In this document: positions 32,916 through 44,640 of the stretch, piece after piece
Numbering within the stretch: the first letter of the stretch is position 1
How the letters are laid out: each line of letters begins with the position of its first letter
Assembly: GCA_021397845.1 (NCBI GenBank)
Contig: JAHSVC010000034.1
Coordinates: forward strand, 186,001 to 250,000
DNA: 64,000 nt
DNA from: Areca catechu
Taxonomy: Eukaryota; Streptophyta; Magnoliopsida; Arecales; Arecaceae
Reading direction: 5' to 3'
Notes under the pieces: model-generated
Told to the model about the DNA's origin: nothing
The model's database searches: none
The model's input: the letters and a program-made list of their open reading frames with translations, nothing else
Position numbers and translations under genes: made by a program

Positions 32916-33760
32916 TGTTATGATAAAACGATTCAAAAAATGTAATTGCTGGTTCAAAGATTTAATTGATCCTACCCTAACCGGTTGATCAGATGGATTG
33001 ACATGTCGACATACCTGACCTCTGATAGAAAAAAGATAAATGCTACACTTTGACTAGCAATAACGTACAACTGTGATGTGCCCTTCAACAAATGGCCGAT
33101 CTACCAGTGTGTTGCTCTAGTAGTAAATAGCTCCAAAGTAAATGGCTGATCCATATAGTTCTACAGTGAATGGCTGTTCTACAGTCGGCCCGCTCCGAAG
33201 ATGATATGACTTTGAAGTAAACGACTGATCTACAACTATAAAATAATACGGCTACCTTCAAAGAGAATGACGATCTACTTCAAGCTAAAGCCATCAAGAA
33301 TGGACTTGGTTGTTATAACCAACACATGTCTGATGACTACGGTCTCTGTAAGACCAAAGTAACTAAACCTTCGACGGTAACCACAATCAGTTAAAGGGAA
33401 GTTAGTTGACTAACTTCCCTAACAGAAACTGAGAAGGCTTAACTGCTTTCCGCTATAACAACATCTATAAAAGAGGTAAGAGGGGGACATCCAAGGTAAG
33501 CTATCCAGGCTATGCTAAGCCATTCCATGAAGTCTGAGCCCAGTCCGTGGCTAGCTCATACTATGCATACTTGACTCTCCACTCATTTTATCTCACTTTC
33601 TTTCTTTGAGCTCTCCATTCTATAACTTTAATCCTACTGACTTAGGCATCAGAGTGGCCCCCACAGAGAAAATCTGATCAGAAATTTGTTTTGAAGGAAT
33701 CCAAAAAAAGTGAACCGGCGACCCAGGCACTTGTCTAGTCTACGGGGATCAGCATCAACC
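32916..33760 (+). repeat. T2 right LTR (3' LTR)
   Basis: Pair of 13481-14299; it keeps the complete TGTTATG start that is eroded on the left. It contains the aatggcYgatct repeats, a TATA box near 33466 and the end ggggatcagcatcaacc. Confidence 0.8.
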
Positions 33761-34200
33761 CTTCTTGTAGTAGTTTCAAAAATAAATGAAAAGCAAGTTT
33801 ATTTTCTTTCAAAATTTTCCCCAAATTTGTTAACCAGAAAAAATTACTAGTTTTGGTATTTCCTGCAAACGACAACCTCAAGTTGGAACAAAAGTTCCAA
33901 TTTTTTCCTTTTCCCGGTAGAAATTTCACTTTTCATTAATTGTCGACTTTTAAGCATCGAAGTTGGATTGCGTTTTCAGCACGTCTCATTTTTTCTTGAT
34001 GTGAACAGGTGGTAGCAGAGCTACCACCTCTTGTTCGAATTGGATATATTACGGAGTTTACAATGCTCTGAGGCAGAGAGCCACGAAGCGATTAGAGCTC
34101 GTTCAAAGCCTTCATGTGGTAAGGAACCAAAATATAAAATAGACAATATAGAGCAAATGTAGTCTTGAAACCATATTACACTAAAGATGAAGCTTTTAGG
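33761..34200 (+). other. Possible stray exon in non-retroelement sequence
   Basis: AT-rich, repeat-free sequence surrounds a 110-bp segment (34009-34118) with a T-rich tract and CAG acceptor before it and a GTAAGG donor after it. One + frame is open across it for 36 codons (IYYGVYNALRQRATKRLELV within it) and ends exactly at the donor. I do not recognise the peptide. A 10-bp perfect stem with 3-base loop (34007-34029) lies at its start. It may be a captured or orphaned host exon. The evidence is thin. Confidence 0.3.
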
Positions 34201-34209
34201 AGGTAGAAT

Positions 34210-34690
34210 TAATGCACAGCGAGGGATTGCAGCTTGTTCCAGAGTCTTGATGTTATGCTTGACGCTAATTAGAAGAGCGATCCCTGACTGGAAATAACTT
34301 CTGCTGAACTGAGAATGCCGAATTCTTTTTATTTAGAATGATGCGAACGTTTCTCTCCCTCCAGATCTCCCAGCATGCAGCAGCAAAAAGTTGATGTCTA
34401 CCTTCGTTTCTAACTTGTCTTTGTCCTTCCATCTCCAAACCATCCACAGATCAAGAAAGCTCACCGGTATTCCTCTAATAAGTCTTAGCTGCAATTTGAT
34501 AGTTGTAAAATACACCTCGCAAACAGGCAGCCAAGAAAAAGGTGGTTAATAGACTCCAAATCTGCTCCACAAAAATAGCAACCAGTACCAACGTTCGACC
34601 TTTCCTATCAAGAACTTTATCAGTGTGGAGTTTGTTCTTGGCTACCAACCATAAAAACACATTAACTTTCTCCGGACTTGGCATTTTCTA
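34210..34690 (-). pseudogene. LINE-type zf-RVT fragment
   Basis: Read on the minus strand, 34684-34560 gives PSPEKVNVFLWLVAKNKLHT and then, in another frame, a CYFCG...NHLF-like stretch. 34380-34330 gives CWEIWRERNVRI. This is the reverse-transcriptase zinc-binding (zf-RVT) domain at the C-terminus of plant L1-type LINE ORF2 and its pseudogenes. Only this domain is present, in three frames. No polymerase core or poly-A tail is found. Confidence 0.75.
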
Positions 34691-34865
34691 ATGCAATTTG
34701 GTAGGAGCATCTTAACTACAAAATTGGGAAAACTTGTAAAATGAATCAACTATGAAAATCTCATGTGTGGCAGCTTCCAAATAGGAATGCCCGTGATGTG
34801 GCAAGCCGCTAAAGTGGCATCCATGTTTGACGCAGCTGGCTATGTAGTAGAGAGTGCCACCTGGC
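34691..34865. other. Unassigned sequence between LINE fragment and minisatellite
   Basis: No coding signal or repeat relationship is visible to me. Confidence 0.3.
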
Positions 34866-35300
34866 CTAGCGGTGGTCGAGATCCATCCGAGGTGAGCTTC
34901 TGGCCGAGGTCGAGCTCTCGGCCGAGGTCGAGTTCCCATCTGAGATGACCTCCCATCCGAGGGTGAGCTCCCGATCGAGGTTGAGTTCCCGTCGAAGTAA
35001 GCTCCCGAATGAGGTCGAGCTCCCGGCGAGGTCGAGCTCTCGTCCGAGATGAGCGCCCGGCCGAGGTCGAGCTCTCTCCGATGGGCGACCATGAGATGGA
35101 TCCATTAAGGTCGAGCTCCAGACGAAATCAAGCTCCCTCTGAGGTAAGCTTCCGTCCGAGGTTAAGCTCCCATCCAAGGTGAGTTACTAGTAGAGGTCGA
35201 CCTCCCAACCAAGGTCGAGCTCCCATCGAGATGAGCTCCCAGCTGAGGTCGAGCTCCCAATCGAGATGAGCTCCCTTCCGAGATGAGCTCCTGGTCAAAG
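34866..35300. repeat. 18-bp minisatellite (ccgaggtcgagctcccgg)
   Basis: More than twenty imperfect units of about 17-19 bp with consensus ccgaggtcgagctcccgg. Because the unit is near a multiple of three, long false ORFs open in several minus-strand frames. It could be the U3 of an unrecognised LTR, but no second copy is present. Confidence 0.8.
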
Positions 35301-35495
35301 AGAGTTTCGGACCAATTGTGTTCCCAACCAGACCAAGTCCCCAAGGGCAAGAAAACATTCCACCGACCGTGATGGGAGGAACAATAAAAGGTGAGACGCA
35401 ACTCCTGGAGGACAGACATGAGAGAGGCCCAGATGGTAAACATAATGGCACGACGTCGTCGTCTCCACCAGATCAGTAGCAACTATTGTGGAGGC
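35301..35495. other. Unassigned sequence left of K3
   Basis: Left flank of K3. It does not resemble the right flank (the T3 LTR repeats at 48383), and no target duplication is seen. I see no gene. Confidence 0.3.
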
Positions 35496-35800
35496 TGTGG
35501 TCAAAAGACAGTCTTCTACTCGACAAACCCATGCGGCACTCCAAAATGCCTGCACAAAGGAGCCAGCCAGTACATGCTAGCAACAGAAAACTAATATTGC
35601 AACTAAGGCAAATACACAAAACATAGAAGAAAATAGCAAAGCAACACACTCAAATGTGCAATGGCAAAATAGTGCTTTCATTAATGAAAATGGAAAGATT
35701 ACAAGTAAATGTGACTACCGCAAAACTTATCCTAGAGGCTCAAGAGGCAAAGGAAGGTAACAATGAACCGCAAGAATCCACACAAAAAATGGCCCACGAT
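35496..35800 (-). repeat. K3 left LTR, part 1 (before K2)
   Basis: Matches 47829-48125 of the right K3 LTR (cccatgcggyrctccaaa, caaaggagccagc and further). It is interrupted by K2 at 35801 and continues at 42783. The two parts add to about 558 bp against 554 bp for the right LTR. Confidence 0.85.
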
Positions 35801-37345
35801 TGATGCGGGATGACTCTAAGATTGCTAAAGATACAGAAAAATAGTAAACTAATTTTTATATTTCTTTATAATTTAATTTTCAGGCTAGATTTCAAAAATT
35901 AAGTAAGAACTAGCAAGAAGAATAGTAATGCATAGAATCATCGTATCGCAGGCAAACTCATGCAAAATAATAAATTCTAGGACCCGAGAATTAAGAGACT
36001 CCAGGATTAGGATAGCTTATCTTCAACAAATTAGAAATTAAAAGAATGGAAGGATGTTACCAATCAGTGATTAAAGGACTTCCGATGAAGAGATCACACA
36101 GCACTCTGATTGGAGTCTGGATAATGAAGTTCGATTTCCTTGATTAGATGGCTGATTTGGATGGTTCCGAATGCAAGGAAAGCCTCCTCGGGAAGGTGAA
36201 ACACCTTGAGGATCCTGCAAAACATCAAGGGTCAATCAAAATATCAAGTAAGAAAAAGAAGAGGATTAGGTTTAGAAGTAATCAGGTTAGGGTTTAGAAG
36301 CAGGGTGGCTTGAAGCTTGATGAGATCTCTTGCTTGGTGGCCTAGGGCACTCCTTCTTGGATGTGTGAAGGCTTGGATGGTAGTGATTTAGGGTGTGGAA
36401 GATGCTAGGGCAGCAAGGAAACACAAACACAAACCAAAGAAACAAAAAAACAAGTAACACAAGCTCGCAAGCTCAAAATAAATTCACCAGGGTTTTGATA
36501 TCATGAATAAAAGTTGATTACAAGAGGGGAGGGGTGGGGTATTATAAAGTTTCCATGCCCTCTAACTAGGTTACACACTTGGGTTACAAGTCCTCTCCTA
36601 ACTAGGTTAGAAAAAAAAAATCTTAAAACAATTAGGAACATAAGTCCCCTAGGTTAGGTTTTGACCTAGTCTTCTCCTTCTCCCTTCATGCTTTGACTAT
36701 TCCACTCAAGGACACCCCTTGGACTTGGTAAACACCTTAAGGATGCCTAGGGTGGTATGTTGGGCCTCTAGGAGCCGCAAGGGGCTGGCCCAAATGGGCT
36801 TGGGTGCATGGGTTTGGGCCTCTGAAGCTGGGTGGCCTGGTAGCCTAGTAGCAGGAATATTCCATGGAATCTTGCTTTTTAGGGCTTGGGCTTGGTACTT
36901 GGGCTTGATTTTCTTGGGCTGGGATGTAGATGGACCTCTGAAATCATGGATGCCCTAGTTTAGGAATACGCTCTGGCATATAGGGAGGAATCTAGGCATC
37001 TGGAGGACATCTGGAAAGAATCAGGGTTTCTGGAAGCATCTTGGATCCTGGATTGTCACACAAGATCCAATGGACTGATGTAGCAGCCTCTGACTCCTGG
37101 ATGTGGCCTGGTGGAACTCCAAAATAGGGTGACCTCATCTCTTGTACAAAATTGGGCTCATACTGGACTCATAATGATGTACAGGATTTAAAATACTGAC
37201 TAGGTTAAGGGTTGAGACAAATTAACTAACCTCAACTTATTACAGGACACAATCTTAATGATTACAAAATTTCAAAACTTTGACACATGACTAATTAAAC
37301 CATATGGGATCCAGGGATCTGTGTCTGATCCTGGTGTCCCCACCA
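35801..37345 (-). repeat. K2 left LTR (3' LTR in element sense)
   Basis: 1545 bp, pair of 41231-42777 and relative of the K1 LTRs. Starts tgatgcgggatgactc on + and ends ggtgtccccacca. Confidence 0.9.
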
Positions 37346-37899
37346 ATTCTCCAGGGGCAGGAGGAACTAGACCCCGTCGAGTATGGGTCATTTGGCTCAA
37401 TGAGGGTTTAAGTTGAGGTGTTGCAGATCCACACCAGCATTCCACAAGTCCTCAGATTCTGGCTGACTTGCCACCGGACCAAATACCGCTGACAGTCTCT
37501 ATCCTGGGCACCGATAGCTCGATCATCCAGAGCTCTTTCAATCATTCCTTACCATAAGGCCAATTATATGTGGTCGCTCTGGGGTGGGTTCTCTCTCAAA
37601 GAACAGGAGTGGCGCTGGGTATCATGCTGGCTCCCTAGATTTTATAAAGTCTGAGATGATGAAAGTGGAGCTAATACCTAAATCAGGTGATATCTCAGGT
37701 ACATAGGTATTGGTCCACTACTATTCATTATTTTGGATGGGCCAGCTTCGCGAGCAGAAAATTCTTTGACAGTCACATATTCCTCTGCATAGAAATCTTT
37801 ATCTTTCTTTTGGAAATTAGCCAAGTTATTATTAGTTCATTAATTATGTTCAGCTCTTGACTAATTTCATGACGTATATGCTGTGCAGAGGCTAGTGTA
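37346..37899 (-). pseudogene. K2 integrase C-terminus with chromodomain
   Basis: The minus strand from 37899 reads HIRHEISQELN, then ANFQKKDKDFYAEEYVTVKE, the region after the integrase core in chromoviruses. The GP-like linker follows, and a chromodomain (YLVRW-type, SEDLW) near 37540-37430. The join to upstream sequence is at the same point as in K1. In an active element the chromodomain would target integration. Confidence 0.75.
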
Positions 37900-38640
37900 G
37901 GTGCAGCATACAGATTGAGTCTATAGACTCACATTCAGATGTTGTTTCATTACATACACCAATTTCTTTTGGTTGTTCTTTAGGGATTTGATCCTGGGCT
38001 TCCTCTATGAACAACTCTTGTAAATTATTACTTTCACCCATAAAGTTGATCCTAGCTTAATTACTTCTTCAATTATTAAAGTAGGTTTGGATCAATTCTC
38101 ATGAATTTCTTAGTGGGTTAAGATGGGGCTATTTCTAATTCTTTAGCCTTAATTAGATTTACTCTTGGTTTTTCTCTAAGGCTACTAGAATTTCTTAAAT
38201 TCTAGGCTGACTGGGGTAAATCACAAACTTTTTTCCATGATAATGAAAGGTACATATGTGGTTCAACCAGATAAGACAGCATCATGATCATATAGCCATG
38301 GGCCATGATCGACTAGAATGACACTACTAACCTTCATAGGAAGGACATCACACCAAATCTCTTCTTCATATGATTGCAATTTAATTAGGATTGGCACTTA
38401 GACTTGATGGTATAGAGGTGGAATTACCCATGATACTTATAGGGGTTAGGGTGTGGAACTAGGGTCAAGCCTAAAGATTTAGCTATCTCAGTAGCAATGG
38501 CATTGACACAACTACCACTATCAATTATAATCTTACATACTTTATTCCCATACTTAACAAAGTCTGTAGGATGCTAGTCCTACGCCAATCTTCCTTGGGT
38601 GGGTTTGGGTTAAAATACATCTAAACCCCTACTTGATAAA
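37900..38640 (-). pseudogene. K2 protease and following linker
   Basis: The minus strand has KIIIDSGSCVNAIATEIAKS with the catalytic DSG intact at 38523-38509, then PHPNPYKYHG and, after shifts, CDVLPMK and DHGPWLYDHD, the standard order of a chromoviral retropepsin. Beyond about 38200 the reading degrades into linker until the deletion point at 37900. RT is absent. Confidence 0.75.
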
Positions 38641-40104
38641 ATTCCTCATCTCCTTCATATTCCTCTATCAAGTCTGGTTCAGCCTCATAAACTTCTTCTT
38701 CTAGGTCATCGACATGGGTTCAGTCTCTTGTTCTTCAAGCTCCCCTATGTGTAATGACCTGGTGGGATACTAACTAGCATAGTGACCTACCTTATTACAT
38801 CTAAAGCAGGCATTGGGGCTGGGGCTTGAGGCTTTCTGAGACATTGGTGCCTTACCCTTGTCAATTCTAGCAGGTGCAGAATTACTTGCACTAGATGGAC
38901 TCGAACTCGAATTAGGTCAAAATGGGTTAGGGTTGGGATTGAATCGGGTGGATTAGGGTGGGTCGGACTAGGTTATGGTTTGGCCTAATTGGGTTGGAGT
39001 TAAATAGACCTGGATTGGGGTTAGGATTTGGGTCTACCTGGTATACCTGGTTTGGGTTTGATCTTGAAATTGGGTATTATTCCTAACAGGTTCAGATTTC
39101 TGATAGGTAGGTCCTCTTTTGGAATTGTTCATAATGTTTAGCTATTTGATATGCTTGTTCTAGATCATGGACCTCCCTCATATATAGTTCCCTTTAATGT
39201 CCTCATGCAATCCAATTCTAAACCTGGATAGGGTTGGGTCTAAGAACTCGGTTACACTACACCTAACAGCAAACTCATCAAATTCAGAAATATAATCTGA
39301 CACTGATCTATTCCCTTGATGAATTTTGTTCCATTGGTTTAAGAGCTGCTGATTGTAGGATTTTGGTAGGTATTTCTCTTTGAGTTGCTATTTCATCTCT
39401 TGCCAAGTAATTATAGGTAGAAGGGATCGTTGTCTCCTAGTACGCAAGATTAGCCCAATGTAATCTAGCTTGATGTCAACTTCATCTTGGGAAATTTAAT
39501 TTCATCCCTTCACTCATTTCATACCATTCAAAATAATAATCCATATCACCTACCCAATCTACATAAACTTTGGTTCAAGACTTCCATCAAAGGTGGGTGC
39601 TTCTATCCTAATAGTTCTCATAGCCCTTTCATCTTGATCATGAACTTCATGTTGGGGCCTTCTACGGATGGGTTCTTGGATAGGTTCAGGTTCGGGACTC
39701 TCCTACAGTTAGGTTCTTGGTATGGTTCCTGATGGTTAGGCTCTACAATGGGTTCCTGAGTCTGGGTTCTACTAGGGTTTTGAGACGTAGAACAGGATGG
39801 GTCAGGATTAGGTTCAGCATTAGAGTCTTGGGTTTTCTCTATAGTACTAATCGATTCCCTACTGGTTTAGTCTAGTGGTTAATTAGTCGATCCTAAGTGG
39901 TTGCCTGGTCAAATTGTTGGTCTACTTGGTTGAAACTATAGTTCATTGGGTTATCTGGTCATTGATTTGCTCAAGCTTAGTATTAATTTGGGTATTGGAT
40001 TGGTTTAGTTGGGTAAATTGGTTTTGAGATTGGATATTGGCTTGGTTCATTTGGGTAGTTAACTGGGCAAGCTAGTTCATGATGGCTTTAAAATTGGGAT
40101 CCAT
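38641..40104 (-). pseudogene. K2 gag
   Basis: The minus strand starts MDPNFKAIMN at 40104, followed by a Gln/Asn-rich N-terminus (QLTTQMNQANIQSQNQ) predicted to be helical, a capsid-like core at 39600-39180, and a zinc knuckle near 38812-38764 (CFRCNKVGHYA). The last Cys of the knuckle is Tyr, with a stop beside it. It would form the particle and bind RNA. Many stops are present. Confidence 0.75.
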
Positions 40105-41215
40105 GGCTGAGTTGTTTTGGGGTTTAGTCTTATGGTATTGGGTTCCTAATCTAGTTGTCATACACTCAATCAAGCAATCAGAATGGAATGGTGCAGCCAA
40201 GCATGCAAAATAGGTTAGCTTAATCTAGGATTTCCTAGACCTAGAGCCAAAACTAGCTGAGTAGCTCAACTTATAATTAACCCAGCAGCTAATCCTTCCA
40301 CTGGCCAGGTAGGGGGTGGGGTGGTGGGAGGCTTCCCTGCTGTCACAGGGTCCTAATTATAAACCACACAGTCCACTTAGGTCGTTTGACTCTGGACCCC
40401 CAGCCTTAGACACCAACTTTCAGTAATAGCTAAAGGATTAAATGCACTAGTTGGTCCACATGGTTCGAACCTGACCTGTTGGGTGTCACCTAGCTCACTA
40501 TAGAAAATTAAGTCTAATTAATTTTAATTAAGGCTTGGGGGGAAATGCTGGATGGTTGTTTTGGATCCAGGACAGGTTATGACCTTCTATCCTGATATTA
40601 TATTGATTGCCCTTACGATTAGATTAAAAGATGATGAACATTCAATGGTCCTGATGCAATCTAAACAATCAGAAAATAAAATGATTTTAATTAATTTATG
40701 AGATATCAAGTTAAATTTAAGTTTACTGGGGTTAGCAAACAAAAATTGGCTTGGAATTGGGGGGTTTGGAAGTGATTAGGTTAGGTTGAGTCAAAATGCA
40801 GAAATAGCAGAATTCAGGATATTAGGGTTTCAACCGATGCAGGATTTGACATAGATCTCTCTGCAAAAAAATCAAAAAAACTCTAGAGAAGAGGAAGGAT
40901 GGTGTTGATTCTACCTACCAAATTTAATGCAGAAAAAAATCAAATGATGATGCAAATCTTATGGGTTTTGGACTGCTGCAAAAAATTTTTAGGATTCTGT
41001 TAGGGTTCCTATGATGCTGACTTTTAGGACTTTAGAGTTTTTATAAAATAATAAAAATTATGATAATTACTAGAATAGAACAGAGGACATGCAGTATGAA
41101 TTTCATAGAAAAATAAAATGTTAGGATGCTAAAATCAAATAAAACCTAGACACCTAATGCAGTGGACAGAATGCTGAATTGGTTTGAGAATGCAAAGCAA
41201 ATAGAAAACTATCCT
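40105..41215 (-). other. K2 5' untranslated leader
   Basis: 1.1 kb, no coding frame, aligned with the K1 leader at 10331-11420. Confidence 0.6.
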
Positions 41216-41227
41216 GGTCTGATACCA
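41216..41227 (-). promoter_or_regulatory. K2 primer binding site (initiator Met tRNA)
   Basis: Minus strand TGGTATCAGACC, ten of twelve bases as in K1, three bases from the right LTR. Confidence 0.85.
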
Positions 41228-41230
41228 AAC

Positions 41231-42777
41231 TAATGTGGGATGACTCTAATATTGATAAAGATGCATGAAAATAATAAACTGATTTTTTATATTTTTTTTT
41301 TAATTTAATTTTCAGGCTAGATTTTCAAAAATTAAGAATTAGCAAGAAGAATAGCAATGCATAGAATCATCATATCGCAGGCAAACTCATGCAAAATAAT
41401 AAATTCAGGACCAGAGAATTAAGAAACTCCTGGATTAAGATAGCTTATCTTCATCAAATCAAAAATTAGAAGAAGGGAAGGATGTTACCAATCAGTGATT
41501 TGAAGGACTTCTGATAAAGAGATCACACAGCACTCTGATTGGAGTCTGGATGATGAAGTTTGGTTCCCTTGATTAGATGGCTGATTGGATGGTTTCAGAT
41601 GCAAGGAAAGCCTCCTCTGGGAGGTGAAACACCTTGGGGATCCTGCAAAACATCAAGGGTCAATCAAAATAGCAAGTAAGAAAAAGAAAGGGGATTAGGT
41701 TTAGAAGAAATCATGTTAGGGTTTAGAAGCGGGGTGGCTTGAAGCTTGATGAGATCTCCTTGCTTGGTGGCTAGGGCACTCCTTCTTGGATGTGTAAAGG
41801 CTTGGATGGCAGTGAGTTAGGGCGTGGAAGGATGCTGGGCAGCAAGGAAACACAAACACAAACCGAAGAACCAAAAAAACAAACTAACACAAGCTCGCAA
41901 GCTCAAAATAAATTCTCCAGGGTTTTGATATCATGAATAAAAGTGATTACAAGAGGGGGAGGGGTGGGGTATTATAGAGTTCCCATGCCCTTTAACTAGG
42001 GTTACACACTTGGATTACAAGTCCTCTCTAACTAGGTTAGGAAACAAATCTTAAAACAATAGGAACATAAGTCCCAACTAGGTTAGGATTTGACCTAGTC
42101 TTCTCCTTCTCCCTTCACGCTTTGACTATTCCACTCAAGGACACCCCTTGGACTTGGTCAACATCTCAAGGACACCTAGGGTGGCATGTTGGATTTCTAG
42201 GAGCAGCAAGAGGCCGCCCAAAGGGGCTTGGGTGCATGGGTTTGGGCCTCTGGAAGCTGGGGTGGCTTGGTAGCCTGGTAGCAGGAATATTCCATGGAAT
42301 CTTGCTTCTTTAGGGCTTAGGCTTGGTACCTGGGCTTGATTCCTTGGGCTGGGATGCAGGTGGACCTCTGAAATCATGGATGCCCTGGTTTAGGCATATG
42401 CTCTGGCATCTGGGGAGGAATTTTGGCATCTGGAGGATATTTGGAAAGAATCAGGGTTTCTGGAAGCATCTTGGATCCTGGGTTGTCACACAAGATCCAA
42501 TGGACTGATGTAGCGACCTCTGACTCCTGGATGTGGCCTGGTCGAACTCCAAAATAGGGTGACCTCCCTCTTGTACAAAAATTAGGCTCATATTGGACTC
42601 ATAATTGATGTACATGACTCAAAATACCTATAGGTTGAGGGTTGAGACAAATCAACTAACCTCAACTTATTACAGGACTCAATCTTATTTGATTACAAAA
42701 TTTTCAAAACTTTGACATATGAATAATTAAACCATATGGGATCCAGAGATCTGTTTCTGATCCTGGTGTCCCCACCA
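41231..42777 (-). repeat. K2 right LTR (5' LTR in element sense)
   Basis: 1547 bp, pair of 35801-37345. Minus strand begins TGGTGGGGACACCAGG. Confidence 0.9.
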
Positions 42778-42782
42778 ATGAT

Positions 42783-43035
42783 TGTTTTCACTCATCCTCC
42801 TAACACTATACCTACGGAGCATCCCGCCAACTCCCACCGGGGTTTCAAAGTATTGAGGAGACTTGTATTTTTTTCGCTCATCGCTAGAAGCCCTAACAAG
42901 GAAAAATCCCCAAAACTAACTAAAATAAGAGAAAAACACCATAGTGGTAGTTGTTCATGACATCTATTTACAAGGAATATACAAGACCATGTCAGAGGCT
43001 ATGGCAAAGCAAAATGTTGGGTAAATGGCCTAACA
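42783..43035 (-). repeat. K3 left LTR, part 2 (after K2)
   Basis: Matches about 48129-48382 of the right K3 LTR (acggagcatcccrycraa, then ctatttacaaggaatatac). Inner end ggcctaaca abuts the polypurine tract on the minus strand (43047-43036, AAGTGGGGAGTC). Confidence 0.85.
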
Positions 43036-43047
43036 GACTCCCCACTT

Positions 43048-43260
43048 GATCAGGTTGACATCCTTGTCAACATGTTCTGTGTTTGCTTCGACCCGATCCT
43101 CCTTATGCCACAATGAGTCCTCTGGCTCCCAGCTTGCTTTTGACTTGGGAAGTCCTTTCCACTGCACCAAGTACTCGATCATTTGTGCACCACTGGGTAG
43201 AACATGGACTCTATCTACCAAAATGTTGTCAACTCATCTCTCTAAGGAGGAAGTAGTAAG
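43048..43260 (-). pseudogene. K3 chromodomain
   Basis: Minus strand, open for 63 codons (43221-43030): EYLVQWKGLPKSKASWEPED followed by SLWHKEDRVEAN. This is a classical chromodomain with its two Trp residues, at the C-terminus of integrase. It reads almost into the LTR. It is expected to bind modified histone tails during target choice. Confidence 0.9.
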
Positions 43261-44640
43261 GGTGGATGGTTTGATGTATTTCTCATGGGACCTCTAGATC
43301 AGCATGGTATGGTTTGATGCAGCTTCCATGGAGCATTGGATGCATCTTGAGCCATGCAGGAAATTATACCCGATAGGATACATTTCTTAACCTTCAAGGA
43401 TGGGAGTGGACCCTCCTACTTGTGAACCAGTCCTTTATGCACTTTGTGAAAGAACCGGAATGGGTTGGTTGGAGCTTGACCAGCACCATGTTTCCTTCTT
43501 GAAGTCTAGAGGTCTCCTCCCCTTATCGACCCACTTCTTCATCTTCTTGAAAGTCTTCTCTCAGGTATGCCCGTGCAATCTCAGTATTGTGGTGCCACTC
43601 CTTGGCTAGATGATAAGCTGACGGGCTATACCCAGTGTACCCCATAGCCACTGTATGCGGAGTGGAGGATTATGTCCAGTGATGATTTCAAAGGGGCTCT
43701 TGCCTGATGCAGAGCTCTGCTGCAAGTTATAGGAGAATTGGGCTATGTCAAACAGTTTCACCCAATCCCTTGGTTGGCACTTATAAAGTGCCTCAAGTAC
43801 TGCTCAAGGAGAGCATTTATTCTTTCTGTCTGGCCATCAATTTGAGGGTGGAGACTAGTGAAGAAGTATAACTGGACCCAACAGCTTGAAAAGTCCAGTC
43901 CAAAGTCATCCTATGACACTAGTGAAGAAGTATAACTGGACCCCAATAGCTTGAAAAGTCCAGTCCAAAGTCATCCTATGACACTAGTGAAGAAGTATAA
44001 CCGGACCCCAACAGCTTGAAAAGTCCAGTCCAAAGTCATCCTATGAACCTATCTTTGATAATGTTCTGAAGGATACTCCAATACTTCACCACATGCTTCA
44101 AGAAGAGTCGAGTGCCTCCTCTACAAACAATGTAGGGGTGCTGGGATGAAGATGCCATACTTCAAGAATCGACCCACCATCACTAGGATCGACCCACACT
44201 CTCTCACTTTTGGCAAACTCTAGATAAAGTCCTAAAGATGCTCTCCTATGGCTTTTCCGGCACAGGTGAAGGTTCAAAGAGGCCACCAAGTTTGTTTCAC
44301 TCTACCTTGTCCTGTTGGCAAATGAGACATGTCCAGACATAATCTTTCACATGCTCTCCCATCTTTGGCTACTAGTACACTCTCTCCAAAAGGGCAAGAG
44401 TTCAGTGCATTCCTAGGTGACCAGCCCAAAGAATGTCATGGCATTCTCGCAATAGTTCTCTTCTAAGGTTGTCCACCCAAGGCACATACACTCAACATCC
44501 TTTTGTCAAAATGAGCCCATCTTTAGACCAAAATCGCCGTGCCTTCCCTTCATCAATGAGCTACTTAAAGGTATAGCTGTGCGATCCTTCAGCAATCCAT
44601 CTTGAGTCTTTGGTAAGAAAGTTGCTTGAACTTGACTGAC
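43261..44640 (-). pseudogene. K3 integrase
   Basis: The zinc-binding N-terminus reads CHDILWAGHLGMHRT and CLICQQDK on the minus strand (about 44450-44325). The core contains SLHPQIDGQTERINALLEQY near 43858-43800, with the catalytic Glu, then YNLQQSSASGKSPFEI near 43730-43690. A 64/65-bp stretch of the core is present three times (43854-44046). Stops and shifts are frequent. Confidence 0.8.
43854..44046. repeat. Triplicated 64/65-bp segment within K3 integrase
   Basis: Three near-identical units start with actagtgaagaagtataac at 43854, 43918 and 43983. The first copy lacks one C in a run of four. Near identity means the duplication is recent compared with the decay of the element. Confidence 0.95.

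Larger units (their letters stand above)
13481..33760 (+). mobile_element. T2: Tat-type Ty3/gypsy element with antisense genes
   Basis: LTRs of about 0.83 kb enclose gag, protease, RT, RNase H and integrase on + (14743-27239), then about 5.7 kb of 3' region with a 90-bp repeat and two antisense genes. P1 splits the protease and S1 splits the RT/RNase H border. Flanks do not show a clear 5-bp duplication: aagcc lies before 13481 and cttct after 33760, and the two flanks do not belong to the same sequence. Recombination or deletion after insertion is likely. Confidence 0.85.
35801..42777 (-). mobile_element. K2: internally deleted chromovirus inside the K3 LTR
   Basis: Same family as K1, with LTRs of about 1546 bp. 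Target copies acgat (35796-35800) and atgat (42778-42782) differ by one base, and K3 LTR sequence continues on both sides. The minus-strand interior holds leader, gag, a protease start and the integrase C-terminus with chromodomain. RT, RNase H and the integrase core are absent. K2 must be younger than K3. Confidence 0.9.

Noticed and set aside
34007..34041. tRNA-like or SINE-like A/B-box pattern (tggtagcagagc ... gttcgaat)
   Set aside because: The spacing between the two boxes is too short for a tRNA, no cloverleaf can be drawn, and no poly-A or short flanking duplication marks a SINE.
34712..35482. Overlapping minus-strand ORFs of 103-126 codons
   Set aside because: They arise from the 18-bp minisatellite in several frames at once.
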